The notes under the pieces are model-generated. The model had not been told where the DNA came from. It was given only the letters and a program-made list of their open reading frames with translations, and ran no database searches. From NCBI GenBank assembly GCA_005223075.1, contig NJBO01000009.1, forward strand, positions 35,629-99,628: 64,000 nucleotides of DNA, written 5' to 3'. This document shows positions 34,122 to 42,770 of this stretch, one piece after another. This DNA is from a candidate division TA06 bacterium B3_TA06 (GTDB taxonomy: Bacteria; Hydrothermota; Tepidihabitantia; B3-TA06). Made by a program: the position numbers and the translations under genes. Each line of letters opens with the position of its first letter. Position 1 is the stretch's first letter.

Positions 34122-35087
34122 CTAGGATTTGGACGAAAGGTAGTGTTCAACCTCTATTGCCGCAATAGTTCCGGAGCCCACTGCCGCCGCGATCTGACGT
34201 GTGGCGCCGGAAACCACGTCCCCCGCGGCCCACACGCCTTCAACGTTCGTGCGAAGATTGGAGTCCACCTCGATGCAGCCCCACTGATCCAGCTTGAGCT
34301 GATCGGCGAACGCCTCGGTCTGAGGCAAAAGCCCTACGTAGATGAACACCCCGCCTGCCGGTATCAGCTTCTCCTCGTTTGAGTCCCTATCACGCACGCG
34401 CACACCGGTCACAGTTTCTTCACCCTCGATGGCGAGAACCTCTTGATTCAAGAGGAAAGAGCCCTTGCCCGTCTTCTTAAAGCGTTCGATAAGGATGCGC
34501 TCCGCCTGGATGGTAGGCAGGAACTCAACTATGGTGATCTTTGAGGCGAACTTTGCCAGAAATAAAGATTCCTGGACGCCTGAGCTTCCGGCCCCTACCA
34601 CGAGGAGCTCTTTGTCGGCAAAGAACGGACCGTCACAGGTTGCGCAGTAGCTGACTCCTCGTCCGTAGAGTTTCTTCTCGCCGGGTACCCCGAGCTTCTT
34701 AGGTGTTGTTCCAGTGGCGATGATCACGGCGCGCGCCTTTATATCTTGACCTGCAACCCTTATAACCTTGGGATCGGCGGCAAGGTGGATCTCTTCGGGT
34801 TCGCCTGAGGCAAACTCGGTGCCGAATCGCTGGGCCTGGCTCTGCATGGCTCGACCGAGCTCGGCTCCGGCCACGCCATCTGGGAAGCCCGGGTAGTTCT
34901 CTATCCACTCGGTGGTGGCTACCAGACCTCCTGGGGCCCCCTTGTTAACAACCAGGGTGGAAAGCTGGGCACGTGAGGTGTAGATGGCGGCGGTCAGGCC
35001 TGAAGGCCCGCCACCGATCACTACCACATCGTAGGAGTCCTTTAGATCAACCTTTGGCGGCCCGGTAACGGAGAAGGAAAACTCCAC
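34122..35087 (-). CDS. trxB: Thioredoxin-disulfide reductase
   Basis: A 321-residue flavoprotein of the low-molecular-weight TrxB type. The N-terminal FAD motif is VVVIGGGPSGLTAAIYTSRA. The redox-active pair is in SYCATCDGPFF. The NADPH-binding glycine motif is VVGAGSSGVQESLFLAKFA, and the C-terminal FAD contact is GVWAAGDVVSGATRQIAAAVG. It uses NADPH to reduce a thioredoxin-like partner, here most likely the PDO-like protein encoded 14 nt upstream. All catalytic residues appear intact. Confidence 0.95.
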   Translation of the reverse strand: MEFSFSVTGPPKVDLKDSYDVVVIGGGPSGLTAAIYTSRAQLSTLVVNKGAPGGLVATTEWIENYPGFPDGVAGAELGRAMQSQAQRFGTEFASGEPEEIHLAADPKVIRVAGQDIKARAVIIATGTTPKKLGVPGEKKLYGRGVSYCATCDGPFFADKELLVVGAGSSGVQESLFLAKFASKITIVEFLPTIQAERILIERFKKTGKGSFLLNQEVLAIEGEETVTGVRVRDRDSNEEKLIPAGGVFIYVGLLPQTEAFADQLKLDQWGCIEVDSNLRTNVEGVWAAGDVVSGATRQIAAAVGSGTIAAIEVEHYLSSKS

Positions 35088-35101
35088 TTCTTCCCCGTAT
35101 C

Positions 35102-35767
35102 TCAGGATTCCGGCTGGGTGAGTGCGGAAAGCACCTGCTCGACCACCGCGGCCTCGGGCATAGCACCCTCGAACTGAACCCTCTCGTTGATTATCGTCTT
35201 GGGAACCCCGTAGACCGCATACTTATTGGCAAGGTGGGGGAACTCCACCGACTCGATCATCTGGGCCTTTATATAGCGAGGGTTGGCCATGGCGATCTTA
35301 TGCGCGGCGCGGACCGCATTGGGGCAGTATGGACAGGTGGGTGTCACGAACACCTTGATCTCAACAGGTGTGGTGATGGCGGCGACCTTTTTAACCAGCT
35401 GGGGGGACAGGTCACTTTTGCCCGCGGATACCTCGAGGATGTCGGCAAGAAGGGTTGAGAACTCATAACCGGAGGGGATGCCGAAGAAGCGGATGCCGTA
35501 GTCCTTATCCTGCTCTCCAAGAAGGATAATGGCCGGAACCTTGTCCACCCCGAACTGCTTTGCATCATCCGAATCGATCTGCAGATTGCGAACATCAAGG
35601 GTGATCTTATCCGAAAGCTCGGAAAGCTCGGTGAGTATCTCCTCGGTGGGCTGGCAGTACTCGCACTCAAGCTTCTGGGAAAAGAGCAGTATCTTGACCG
35701 GGCCTTTGAGTTTTTCATCGAACTGTTCTCGGATGTATTTTTTGTCCTCATCCTTCAACATTCCCAT
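35102..35767 (-). CDS. Glutaredoxin-like protein disulfide oxidoreductase (PDO), two thioredoxin folds
   Basis: A 221-residue protein with two thioredoxin-like halves. The first has CEYC at residues 35-38 (with VPAIILLG as its cis-Pro region). The second has CPYC near 146 (VFVTPTCPYCPN, then YGVPKTIINE). This double-fold layout is that of PDO/AhpF-N-like proteins known mainly from thermophilic bacteria and archaea, where PDO pairs with TrxB as a general thiol system. It leads the operon PDO-trxB-tlpA-like and has an AAGGAGG ribosome site. No separate promoter is obvious, so the operon may be read through from the tRNA gene just upstream. Confidence 0.88.
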   Translation of the reverse strand: MGMLKDEDKKYIREQFDEKLKGPVKILLFSQKLECEYCQPTEEILTELSELSDKITLDVRNLQIDSDDAKQFGVDKVPAIILLGEQDKDYGIRFFGIPSGYEFSTLLADILEVSAGKSDLSPQLVKKVAAITTPVEIKVFVTPTCPYCPNAVRAAHKIAMANPRYIKAQMIESVEFPHLANKYAVYGVPKTIINERVQFEGAMPEAAVVEQVLSALTQPES

Positions 35768-35810
35768 TATTAAGTCCTCCTTTTACTTTCCATTTACAAT
35801 CAACGAGGAA

Positions 35811-35896
35811 TGCCGAAGGAGGGAGTTGAACCCTCACGAGGTTTTATCCCCAACGGATTTTGAGTCCGCCGCGTCTGCCAGTTCCGCCACTTCGGC
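35811..35896 (-). tRNA. tRNA-Leu, anticodon CAA
   Basis: An 86-nt type II tRNA. The acceptor stem GCCGAAG/CTTCGGC is followed by discriminator A. The anticodon stem GCGGA/TCCGT holds the loop CTCAAAA (anticodon CAA). A long variable arm lies near the GTTGGGGATAAAACCTCGT stretch, and the T arm includes GGGTTCAACTCCC. U8 is present. The 3' CCA is not encoded. Confidence 0.95.
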
Positions 35897-35907
35897 ATCT
35901 TTGCTAC

Positions 35908-35935
35908 ATTCTAAAACAAATCAAGACAGTGTCAA
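35908..35935 (-). promoter_or_regulatory. Promoter of tRNA-Leu
   Basis: Minus strand: TTGACA (35930-35935), 16-bp spacer, TAGAAT (35908-35913). Confidence 0.75.
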
Positions 35936-36016
35936 GTTTTTGATCTCCTCGTGTCACAATATCCTTTCTCTTAGCACCTTAAACAAAAATAGGCTGAAAT
36001 ACAGCCTATAGGAAGT

Positions 36017-36100
36017 AATAAGACATAATTAAGGCTGAATAAGACGGAATAAGACGGAATAAGGCCATTTAATCGGCCTTATTATGGCCTTATTATAAGA
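36017..36100. repeat. AATAAG repeat block and inverted repeats after the AlbA_2 gene
   Basis: AATAAG recurs with a 10-bp period at 36038, 36048 and 36058 (AATAAGACGG units). It is followed by AATAAGGCC/GGCCTTATT inverted repeats (36058-36092). It lies just 3' of the AlbA_2-domain gene and may act as terminator, operator or both. Confidence 0.6.
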
Positions 36101-36107
36101 CGTATTT

Positions 36108-37514
36108 CTAATCCTGTTTCTTAATAAGGAACCAACGCGCTCCACGACCATATCCTCTCAATTCTACTAGATCAAGATTTTTGAGCCTGTCGAGTTCACG
36201 ACGCAGAGTCCTTTCTGGAATAGAGGTAGTTAAAAGACGCATAATTTCTCCGATCCGAAGATCAGTATGTATAGATAGAATAGCAAGTATCTCTCGCTGT
36301 CTTTCGCTAAGTCGGAAGTCGACGCGGTAAGGAGCTATATAACCACTCGGAGTGAATTTCACCCCGACAGACCCGCCCTGTTCTACGAATTCCGGTTCTG
36401 GATGTCCAGCCTGAACGCAAAGCTCAACTATCTTTTGTGTTCCTCTACCCCACTTCTCAATCAATCCTCGTCGGAAAAACACCTCCGCTATCGACGGATT
36501 ACGTAACCGCGAGGGATGGTCCCGTTTCAGATCCTCAACCCTTAAACCAGAAGGCAAGGTGCCATCGCTCCATATTTCGAGACGATCATCAAAAATGGCG
36601 AGATTCACGGCCCCGCCGATTATTGAATAATCCCGGTGACAAAAAGCATTAACCAAGGCTTCACGCAGGGCCACAGTAGGAAACAGAGGTTCATCCTCTC
36701 GCTCAAAAAGCCCTGGTTGAATCTTTCCTGCTATAGGGAGATGACGTCTTAAGAAAACCATAGCCTCTTCAAGAAGTTGGAACGCATGTCCGTAAATCTG
36801 ACGGTTATCCAGAAACTCTGTTTTACTCAGACCTTTGAAGCGGGCCATCCGCAGTCCGCACTGGGGATAATCCGGTAAAAACTCCCGCCCGAAAAGTACC
36901 ACTGCGGCATTAAGGATTCCTTTATCGGTCATTAAGTCAAACCTCTCAAGTATCTCTGCAGGGTCTGATCCTGTAGATTCTGGTAGACGACCGGTCTCAA
37001 TCCCGCGACGAGCTGTGCGTAAAATCTCCTCTGTGTCAAGGTCCTCAATACTCCATCCTTCAGCAACTTGGGTCTCCCACCGGTGTGTGGTGTCTCTGCG
37101 TTTAGACAGAAGTTGGTCGTAGCGTTCTCGGGGCATACGACGAGTTGTATTACCGATCCTCTCATAAGGTCGGTCATCATAGGTATAGGGAACATGAGGG
37201 CCATAAGGTCTAGCTTCTAAAACAATGACCTCTCTACGAGCAGAAGTCTCTAAGGCTATCCTTTCCATAATTACATCATTGTGTAGCTTGATCTTAGCGA
37301 GCTCGTTAGCAATACCTTCCAGGGTCTTCTCTGAAATCTCTTGGCCTATGATCTCCCCATCCTTTTTAACTCCGATTAGGACATGCCCTCCTTTTCCATT
37401 AAGGAAGGCGCACAACGTTTCACAAGCGGGTTTAATCTGGGCTGTCGACTTCTTCAGCTCAAGGGTATCCCATTCCTTTTTGGCAACAATCCGCTTGAGT
37501 CCTTCGTAATCCAT
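36108..37514 (-). CDS. AlbA_2-domain protein with HATPase_c_4-like domain and winged helix
   Basis: A 468-residue protein. The N-terminal AlbA_2 (Schlafen-type) domain is seen as EWDTLELKKSTAQIKPACET and FLNGKGGHVLIGVKKDGEI. The central ATPase-like domain has PTVALREALVNAFCHRDYSI, then LEIWSDGTLPSGL and FFRRGLIEKWGRGTQKIVEL, matching the divergent HATPase family (HATPase_c_4) often fused to AlbA_2. A C-terminal winged helix (LSERQREILAILSIHTDLRI, RTLRRELDRLKNLDLVELRG) follows. Such proteins are annotated as transcriptional regulators or RecG-like, but function is largely untested. It sits between tRNA-Leu and dnaN, is AT-richer than its neighbours, and has AATAAG repeats at its 3' end, all of which suggest an acquired gene. 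Confidence 0.82.
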   Translation of the reverse strand: MDYEGLKRIVAKKEWDTLELKKSTAQIKPACETLCAFLNGKGGHVLIGVKKDGEIIGQEISEKTLEGIANELAKIKLHNDVIMERIALETSARREVIVLEARPYGPHVPYTYDDRPYERIGNTTRRMPRERYDQLLSKRRDTTHRWETQVAEGWSIEDLDTEEILRTARRGIETGRLPESTGSDPAEILERFDLMTDKGILNAAVVLFGREFLPDYPQCGLRMARFKGLSKTEFLDNRQIYGHAFQLLEEAMVFLRRHLPIAGKIQPGLFEREDEPLFPTVALREALVNAFCHRDYSIIGGAVNLAIFDDRLEIWSDGTLPSGLRVEDLKRDHPSRLRNPSIAEVFFRRGLIEKWGRGTQKIVELCVQAGHPEPEFVEQGGSVGVKFTPSGYIAPYRVDFRLSERQREILAILSIHTDLRIGEIMRLLTTSIPERTLRRELDRLKNLDLVELRGYGRGARWFLIKKQD

Positions 37515-37541
37515 CTGATAATTTCCCTTGACTATCTCTAA

Positions 37542-38642
37542 TCAGTCAAGCAAAATCGGCATCAACAGGTAAAGGCGATTTTGTTTCTCCCGCTCGCCTG
37601 GGCCACGAAGGAGAGCGGCTGAGAGCGCGCCTGTTATCTCGAACACCACCTCATCGGATTCAAGGTGCCGCAGGACATCCAGAAGATAGGAGCCGTTGTA
37701 AGCGACCTCGAAGCTATCGCCCTTATAGGAGGCGGTGAGTTCCTCCTGGGCCTCTTCACCTTCGGGCGAGAACGCGAATAACTGAAGGTTCTTGCTGCCA
37801 AGAACGAACTTGATCTGTCTGGTTACCTGATTGGTAAAGATCATCATCCGCCGCAGGGCCGCTGTTAGCTCCTCACGATGAACCGTGAGAAGATTGTTGA
37901 TCTCGGCAGGTATAACCTTCTCATAATCGGGATAGGGTCCCTCGATCAGGCGGGAGACAACCTCGGTCGCTTCAAAGCTAAGACCGATCTTTGCCTCGTC
38001 AAGAAAGACATCAATGCTGCCTTCCAGCTCCTTGGGCAGGAAGCCAAAGATCTTTGTTGGAAGGATGTGGGACTGTTCTGCAATCTCCGGCACACTCTCT
38101 TTATCTTCGCTTAAAGCCATACGATGGCCGTCTGTGGCAACCATTCGGTTACGCTGGGGTTTGATCTCCCAAAGAACACCTGTCATCGCGGGACGGTCCT
38201 CGCCTCTTGAGACCGCGAACTCAACCCCCTCAAATAGCCCTTTAAGAGAGGAGGCCTCGATGTTGAACTGGATCGCCGAAGGACGCTCGAACATCTTGGG
38301 AAATTCATCAGGATCAAGTATAGGAATCCGGAAGGTGCTTCGTCCAGCCTTCAGAATAACCCGGTTTTCTTCCTTTATGAACTCTATCTCCCCGGCTGTG
38401 CTTTCCTTTACTATCCCTGCAAGTTTACGGCCGGGAAGAAGAACGCGGGCTTCTTCTGCTGCCTCTATCTCGCTTGAGGTTTTTACATAGATGTCCAGAT
38501 CTGTAGCCAGAAGGGTGAGGCGTCCTTTCTGTGTAGAACAAAGGATGCTTTGAATTATAGGATAGGGCGTGCGTGAAGGAATAACAGGCACTATGCGATT
38601 TATTAACTCCTCCAGCCTATCCCTTGAGATTTTGAACCACAT
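37542..38642 (-). CDS. dnaN: DNA polymerase III beta subunit (sliding clamp)
   Basis: A 366-residue protein, the usual length for the bacterial clamp. It starts MWFKISRDRLEELINRIVPV and contains FLTDLDIYVK-like LLATDLDIYVKTSSEIEA and the conserved MVATDGHRMALSE. It ends LYLLMPILLD in place of the typical xxMPMRL. The clamp encircles DNA and tethers the replicative polymerase and many repair enzymes. It lies downstream of dnaA in the same direction, the classic dnaA-dnaN order, and has its own promoter (38677-38704) and strong AGGAGG site. Confidence 0.95.
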   Translation of the reverse strand: MWFKISRDRLEELINRIVPVIPSRTPYPIIQSILCSTQKGRLTLLATDLDIYVKTSSEIEAAEEARVLLPGRKLAGIVKESTAGEIEFIKEENRVILKAGRSTFRIPILDPDEFPKMFERPSAIQFNIEASSLKGLFEGVEFAVSRGEDRPAMTGVLWEIKPQRNRMVATDGHRMALSEDKESVPEIAEQSHILPTKIFGFLPKELEGSIDVFLDEAKIGLSFEATEVVSRLIEGPYPDYEKVIPAEINNLLTVHREELTAALRRMMIFTNQVTRQIKFVLGSKNLQLFAFSPEGEEAQEELTASYKGDSFEVAYNGSYLLDVLRHLESDEVVFEITGALSAALLRGPGEREKQNRLYLLMPILLD

Positions 38643-38676
38643 CTTTCCTCCTCTAATTCAACAACAGTAGAAACAA

Positions 38677-38704
38677 ATATTACTTAGGTTGTTGTTGTTG
38701 TCAA
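38677..38704 (-). promoter_or_regulatory. Promoter of dnaN
   Basis: Minus strand: TTGACA (38699-38704), 16-bp spacer, TAATAT (38677-38682), about 35 nt before the ATG. Confidence 0.7.
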
Positions 38705-38835
38705 TGTGGAGTTGGTGGATTTCAGTGTAACCTTCAGTCGTATCAGAACTTAGATACGCAGAGGCATGTTGAGAATTCTGTTGACTAAAGGGGATATCTG
38801 TTGAAAACCAAGCGAGTCTCTCATAACCCACAATC

Positions 38836-40158
38836 CTATCCACGGTTTATCCTCTGTTCTATCCCCATAATCTTTTCCTTGAACTCAAGGTCCTCTTCGG
38901 TCAATCTTTTTATTTTATCTATTGCGTGAATCACGGTTGTATGATCTTTGCCTCCGAAGAAGCGGCCGATCTCTTTGAGTGAGATCCCCAGCATCTTGCG
39001 AATAATGAACATCGCCGACTGTCTGGCAAGGGCAAGTGGTGCTGTGCGTCGTCTGCCCTTTATCTCCTCGATTGTTACGTTGAACGTACGCGCCACCTGT
39101 TTTGTTATGCGGTTTGGTGTGGTGCGTGGACGGTTTCTTAAAAGATCGTGAAGCACCTCCTCTGCAAGTGAGGTTGTAAGGCCTTGTCCTGTAAGTGATG
39201 AGAGAGCAAGCAGCCTTATCAGCGCGCCTTCAAGCTCGCGGACGTTTGAGCGAATCCTTGATGCGATGTAGTAGGCCACGTCCTGCGGCAGGCTCTGGCT
39301 CTCCGAGTAGGCCTTTCTGCGCAGGATAGCTATACGTGTTTCAAGGTCAGGGGGTTGGATATCTACTACCAGCCCACCGGAGAAGCGGGAGGCGAGGCGT
39401 TCCTCAAGGGTTGGGATCTCGCGCGGCGGACGGTCCGAGGTCAACACCACCTGCTTTCCACCCTCGTAGAGATGATTGAAGAGGTGGAAGATCTCCTCCT
39501 GCAGCGACTCCTTTCCGCGAAGGAAGTGGATGTCATCGATAAGCAAGAGATCCTTGGATCGGTAGCGATTCTTGAACTCCATCCTGGTTCCCTTCTCAAG
39601 GGCGTCGATGAGTTCGATAAAGAGGGTCTCTGCCGGGATGTATGCAACCGCGAGTTTCGGGCGTGCGCGGTGCAGATAGTTTCCGATAGCCTGAAGGAGG
39701 TGGGTTTTGCCCAGCCCTACGCCGCCGTAGATAAACAACGGATTGTAGACCTCCGAGGGGGCCTCTGCAACGGCAAGGGCTGCGGCATGTGCGAAGCGGT
39801 TTTGCTCCCCGACCACGAAGTTGGCAAATGTATACCGCTCCTGTAGTCGTGAGCCGTCCTTGGCGTAGACGATACGTCGCCTCGTAAACCTCGGCCTTGC
39901 TGCACCCGGCTCGACCTTGCGCGCCCTAAACGCAATCCGAAGATCGCCTGAGTTGACCTCGGCTAAAGCGTCCGCGAGTGCCTTGCTGTAGTACTCCTCT
40001 ATCCACTCCACGAAGAACGGATTCGGGACCTCAACCAGAAGCATGCCTTCTCGCTGTTCCAGAAAGCGTGTGGGCTTAAACCAGGTGTTGAAGCCTTCCT
40101 CAGGGATCAGGGTCTTCAGATGCTCGAGTACGGCGTTCCAGAGGGTTTCGGCACTCAC
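38836..40158 (-). CDS. dnaA: Chromosomal replication initiator DnaA
   Basis: A 440-residue DnaA. Domain I is residues 1-80 (LWNAVLEHLKTLIPEEGFNT). A short linker is followed by the AAA+ domain: Walker A GGVGLGKTHLLQAIGNY, Walker B LLLIDDIHFLRGKE. The C-terminal DNA-binding domain carries the signature GGKDHTTVIHAIDKI. DnaA binds 9-mer boxes and opens the origin. GTG at 40158 is the start, with GGAGG six bases upstream. Two perfect DnaA boxes lie in its leader, suggesting autoregulation and closeness to oriC. Confidence 0.97.
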   Translation of the reverse strand: MSAETLWNAVLEHLKTLIPEEGFNTWFKPTRFLEQREGMLLVEVPNPFFVEWIEEYYSKALADALAEVNSGDLRIAFRARKVEPGAARPRFTRRRIVYAKDGSRLQERYTFANFVVGEQNRFAHAAALAVAEAPSEVYNPLFIYGGVGLGKTHLLQAIGNYLHRARPKLAVAYIPAETLFIELIDALEKGTRMEFKNRYRSKDLLLIDDIHFLRGKESLQEEIFHLFNHLYEGGKQVVLTSDRPPREIPTLEERLASRFSGGLVVDIQPPDLETRIAILRRKAYSESQSLPQDVAYYIASRIRSNVRELEGALIRLLALSSLTGQGLTTSLAEEVLHDLLRNRPRTTPNRITKQVARTFNVTIEEIKGRRRTAPLALARQSAMFIIRKMLGISLKEIGRFFGGKDHTTVIHAIDKIKRLTEEDLEFKEKIMGIEQRINRG

Positions 40159-40170
40159 TTTTCCTCCGGG

Positions 40171-40191
40171 TTATCCACAGGCTTATCCACA
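40171..40191. promoter_or_regulatory. Two DnaA boxes in the dnaA leader
   Basis: TTATCCACA occurs perfectly at 40171-40179 and 40183-40191, 12 bp apart, between the dnaA promoter and its start codon. They are candidates for autoregulation and for part of the origin. Confidence 0.8.
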
Positions 40192-40269
40192 ATCTCTCCA
40201 TCTACAACTTGCTGGTTTACGTAACTTGACCCTCCTGACTCCCGATGCCGGGGTGGTGGGGACGAAGAA

Positions 40270-40297
40270 ACTATACGCGGCTGGGAAAGCTTGTCAA
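40270..40297 (-). promoter_or_regulatory. Promoter of dnaA
   Basis: Minus strand: TTGACA (40292-40297), 16-bp spacer, TATAGT (40270-40275). The -35 box contains the stop codon of hypF. Confidence 0.8.
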
Positions 40298-42696
40298 GTA
40301 GTTTGAGCCTTAATTGGCTCCAACTCGATAAGTGCTCGAGCTGCCAAGAGTTGGCCGGCTGCAAGACCCCCGTCCGTCGCAGGGATAAGCCGGGGGAGGA
40401 GAGGCAAGAGACGTTCTTTCCGGGCGAGATTGTTCAACAGGCGAACCAGGGTGCGGTTGACGAACACGCCGCCTGAAAGGGCGACGGTGCTTGTGCCGGT
40501 CATCTCTCTGGCTCGCACAAGCCAGTCTACCAGGACCCTTGCAAAACCAAGGTGGAACCGAGCGGATATCTCGGAGGGTGCCAATCCCTTTTCCATATCC
40601 TCAATTATCGCCGCAAAGCAGGGCGCAGGATCAAGGATCAGGTTACTGCCGATCTCGAATGGATATCCGCTTTTAGCCTCCAGATCGGCAGGGCATAGCG
40701 ATTCCAGTGCCACCGGTGCCTGGGCCTCGAAGGTGATCTCGTCCACCAGGCCTATGAGTCCTGCGACCGCGTCAAAAAGCCTGCCCGCACTCGAAGCCCG
40801 TAACACCCCCCGTACCACCCCCCGCAACACCCGTAACACATCATTTTCTCTCTCAAGCAGCTTGCCAGCAATCTCACCCTCTTTACCGAACATCTCGATC
40901 GCCTTGTCTTTTCCAAACAGATCGGCAATCACCCCTGCCGCCATCCTGCGTGGCCTGCGGATCGCCAGCTCTCCCCCCACCAGGGGCAAAGGCTTGAGAT
41001 GCCCCAATCTCTTGAACCGACCTCCCCTATCATGCACGTACAGCAATTCGCATCCCCAGATGGAAGAATAATCATCTGCGGGGTGAGGACCGTAGCCGGT
41101 TCCATCCAACGCTAATCCGATTACCTCCTCCTCTATCTCGTGCTCGAACATAACCGAGGCTACGTGCGCGTGGTGGTGCTGGACGCGGTAAAGCCGGATG
41201 CCTTTATCCTCGGCGTACCGCTCGGCCCACCGGGTGGAGAGGTAGTCGGGGTGCGCATCGCAGACCACCACTTCAGGCTCAACGTGGAACCAGCGAAGAT
41301 AGGTTGTCAAAGTTTGCTCAAAGAACTCCATGCTCGCTCGGCCAGAAAGTTCGCCTATGTGCGGAGACAGCCATACGCGGTTGCCTGCAGCCACTGCAAA
41401 AGAGCCCTTCATCTCGGCACCTACCGCAAGCGAAGGTGGGAAGCAGAAAGGCGTTTCGATAGGGGCCGGAGCAAACCCACGGGCCCTGCGGATCAAGTGA
41501 ATTTCACCCCGCGAGGATACTTCGTCTCCTCGCGGGGACCCCGACGGAGAATCAGAAGACACCAAGGCGACCGAATCATCGATGCGGTTGGCAATTCTCC
41601 GGTTGTGAGCGAGCACCGCGTCAATCACATCCCCCACCTTATCGAAAAGCTCTAGCTCATCCGCGATGATCGGCTCATCACCCCTATTCGCGCTGGTTGC
41701 GACCAAAGGATTCAATCTCTTCCCTTCGAGGTCTGTGGCGAACATCAGGTGATGAATCGGGGTGTAGGCAAGCATGATGCCTACGCCTGGATTGAGGGGA
41801 GCAAGTGCTGCCCTTATATCCTCACCCACATCCGGATTCCACGGCAAAAGAAGGATCGGGGCAGCGGGCGCCCGTAACACAAGCTCCTCTTCCCGAGAGA
41901 TAACCGCTAAGCTTCTTGCCTGCTCGATATTCGCACACATCACGGCCAGCGGCTTATGTGCCCTGCGTTTGCGCTTCCTTAATCTTTCCACAGATTCAGG
42001 GTCCATCGCGTCGCACATCAGGTGATACCCTCCCAGGCCTTTTACCGCAACGGTCTTTTCTGAAAGCAGTAGCCGCACCGTCTCCTTGATAGGATCTTTG
42101 CATCTCAGCACTCTCCCAGACGCGTCAAATAGCACCAGCTCAGGCCCGCAAACCGGACATGCATCCGGCTGTGCATGAAAGCGGCGGTCTGAAGGATCAT
42201 CGTACTCCCTCTGGCAGTCTTCGCACATCTTGAATTCAGCCATGGTTGTTTTTGGTCGATCGTAGGGGAGGGATGAGATGATGGTATATCGAGGTCCGCA
42301 GTCGGTGCAGTTGGTGAAGGCATAGCGATGCCTTCTATCCGGAGGGTTCAGTATCTCTCGTCTGCAGTTATGGCAGGTGGCGAGATCTGCTGAGACCTGA
42401 AGTTCCTGTGACGCCTGGCCCGCCTCGCTTTGCAGGATCCTGAATCCTCTGAGCCCCTGCTCCTCGGCCTTTTGAACCTCGATCCCTGTGATGCACGATG
42501 CGGGCGGCGGGTTGTTCCTCAGTTCATAAACGAATCCCTCGATGGCTTCTCTTGATCCTTCGAGAAATATCACCACCCCGCCGAGGTCGTTTAAAACAAA
42601 GCCCGCGAGGCCGCGTCTTGTGGCCTCGCGGTAACAGAATGGTCGCAAGCCCACCCCTTGAACGGCTCCCGCAACCCGGATATTTACAGCCGACAT
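40294..42696 (-). CDS. hypF: Carbamoyltransferase HypF ([NiFe]-hydrogenase maturation)
   Basis: An 800-residue HypF with all domains. The N-terminal acylphosphatase contains GAVQGVGLRPFCYREA. Two zinc fingers follow (CHNCRREIL...CTDCG and CEDCQREYDD...CPVCG, about residues 108-185). Next come a YrdC-like domain (about 200-380, KGLGGYHLMCDA) and a Kae1-like carbamoyltransferase domain (HHHAHVASVMFEHE, LDGTGYGPHPAD, ALSGGVFVNRTL). HypF makes the CN ligands of the hydrogenase iron from carbamoyl phosphate, with HypE. It predicts a [NiFe] hydrogenase elsewhere in the genome. Oddity: residues about 380-398 (SDSPSGSPRGDEVSSRG) have no place in the usual DDSV...RRARG spacing and are encoded by an in-frame palindromic element at 41505-41541. 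Confidence 0.95.
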   Translation of the reverse strand: MSAVNIRVAGAVQGVGLRPFCYREATRRGLAGFVLNDLGGVVIFLEGSREAIEGFVYELRNNPPPASCITGIEVQKAEEQGLRGFRILQSEAGQASQELQVSADLATCHNCRREILNPPDRRHRYAFTNCTDCGPRYTIISSLPYDRPKTTMAEFKMCEDCQREYDDPSDRRFHAQPDACPVCGPELVLFDASGRVLRCKDPIKETVRLLLSEKTVAVKGLGGYHLMCDAMDPESVERLRKRKRRAHKPLAVMCANIEQARSLAVISREEELVLRAPAAPILLLPWNPDVGEDIRAALAPLNPGVGIMLAYTPIHHLMFATDLEGKRLNPLVATSANRGDEPIIADELELFDKVGDVIDAVLAHNRRIANRIDDSVALVSSDSPSGSPRGDEVSSRGEIHLIRRARGFAPAPIETPFCFPPSLAVGAEMKGSFAVAAGNRVWLSPHIGELSGRASMEFFEQTLTTYLRWFHVEPEVVVCDAHPDYLSTRWAERYAEDKGIRLYRVQHHHAHVASVMFEHEIEEEVIGLALDGTGYGPHPADDYSSIWGCELLYVHDRGGRFKRLGHLKPLPLVGGELAIRRPRRMAAGVIADLFGKDKAIEMFGKEGEIAGKLLERENDVLRVLRGVVRGVLRASSAGRLFDAVAGLIGLVDEITFEAQAPVALESLCPADLEAKSGYPFEIGSNLILDPAPCFAAIIEDMEKGLAPSEISARFHLGFARVLVDWLVRAREMTGTSTVALSGGVFVNRTLVRLLNNLARKERLLPLLPRLIPATDGGLAAGQLLAARALIELEPIKAQTT
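41505..41541. repeat. Palindromic element inserted in frame in hypF
   Basis: CACCCCGCGAGGATACTTCG then TCTCCTCGCGGGGACCCC. Same flanks and apex as the copy at 52746-52784, with a different but self-complementary stem. Confidence 0.8.
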
Positions 42697-42770
42697 CTTC
42701 TCTCCGGATGCGCTCTAGTCCATTGCCTTAAAGCAATAGCTGACGATCGCGGGGCTGGCGATTTTTAGAT

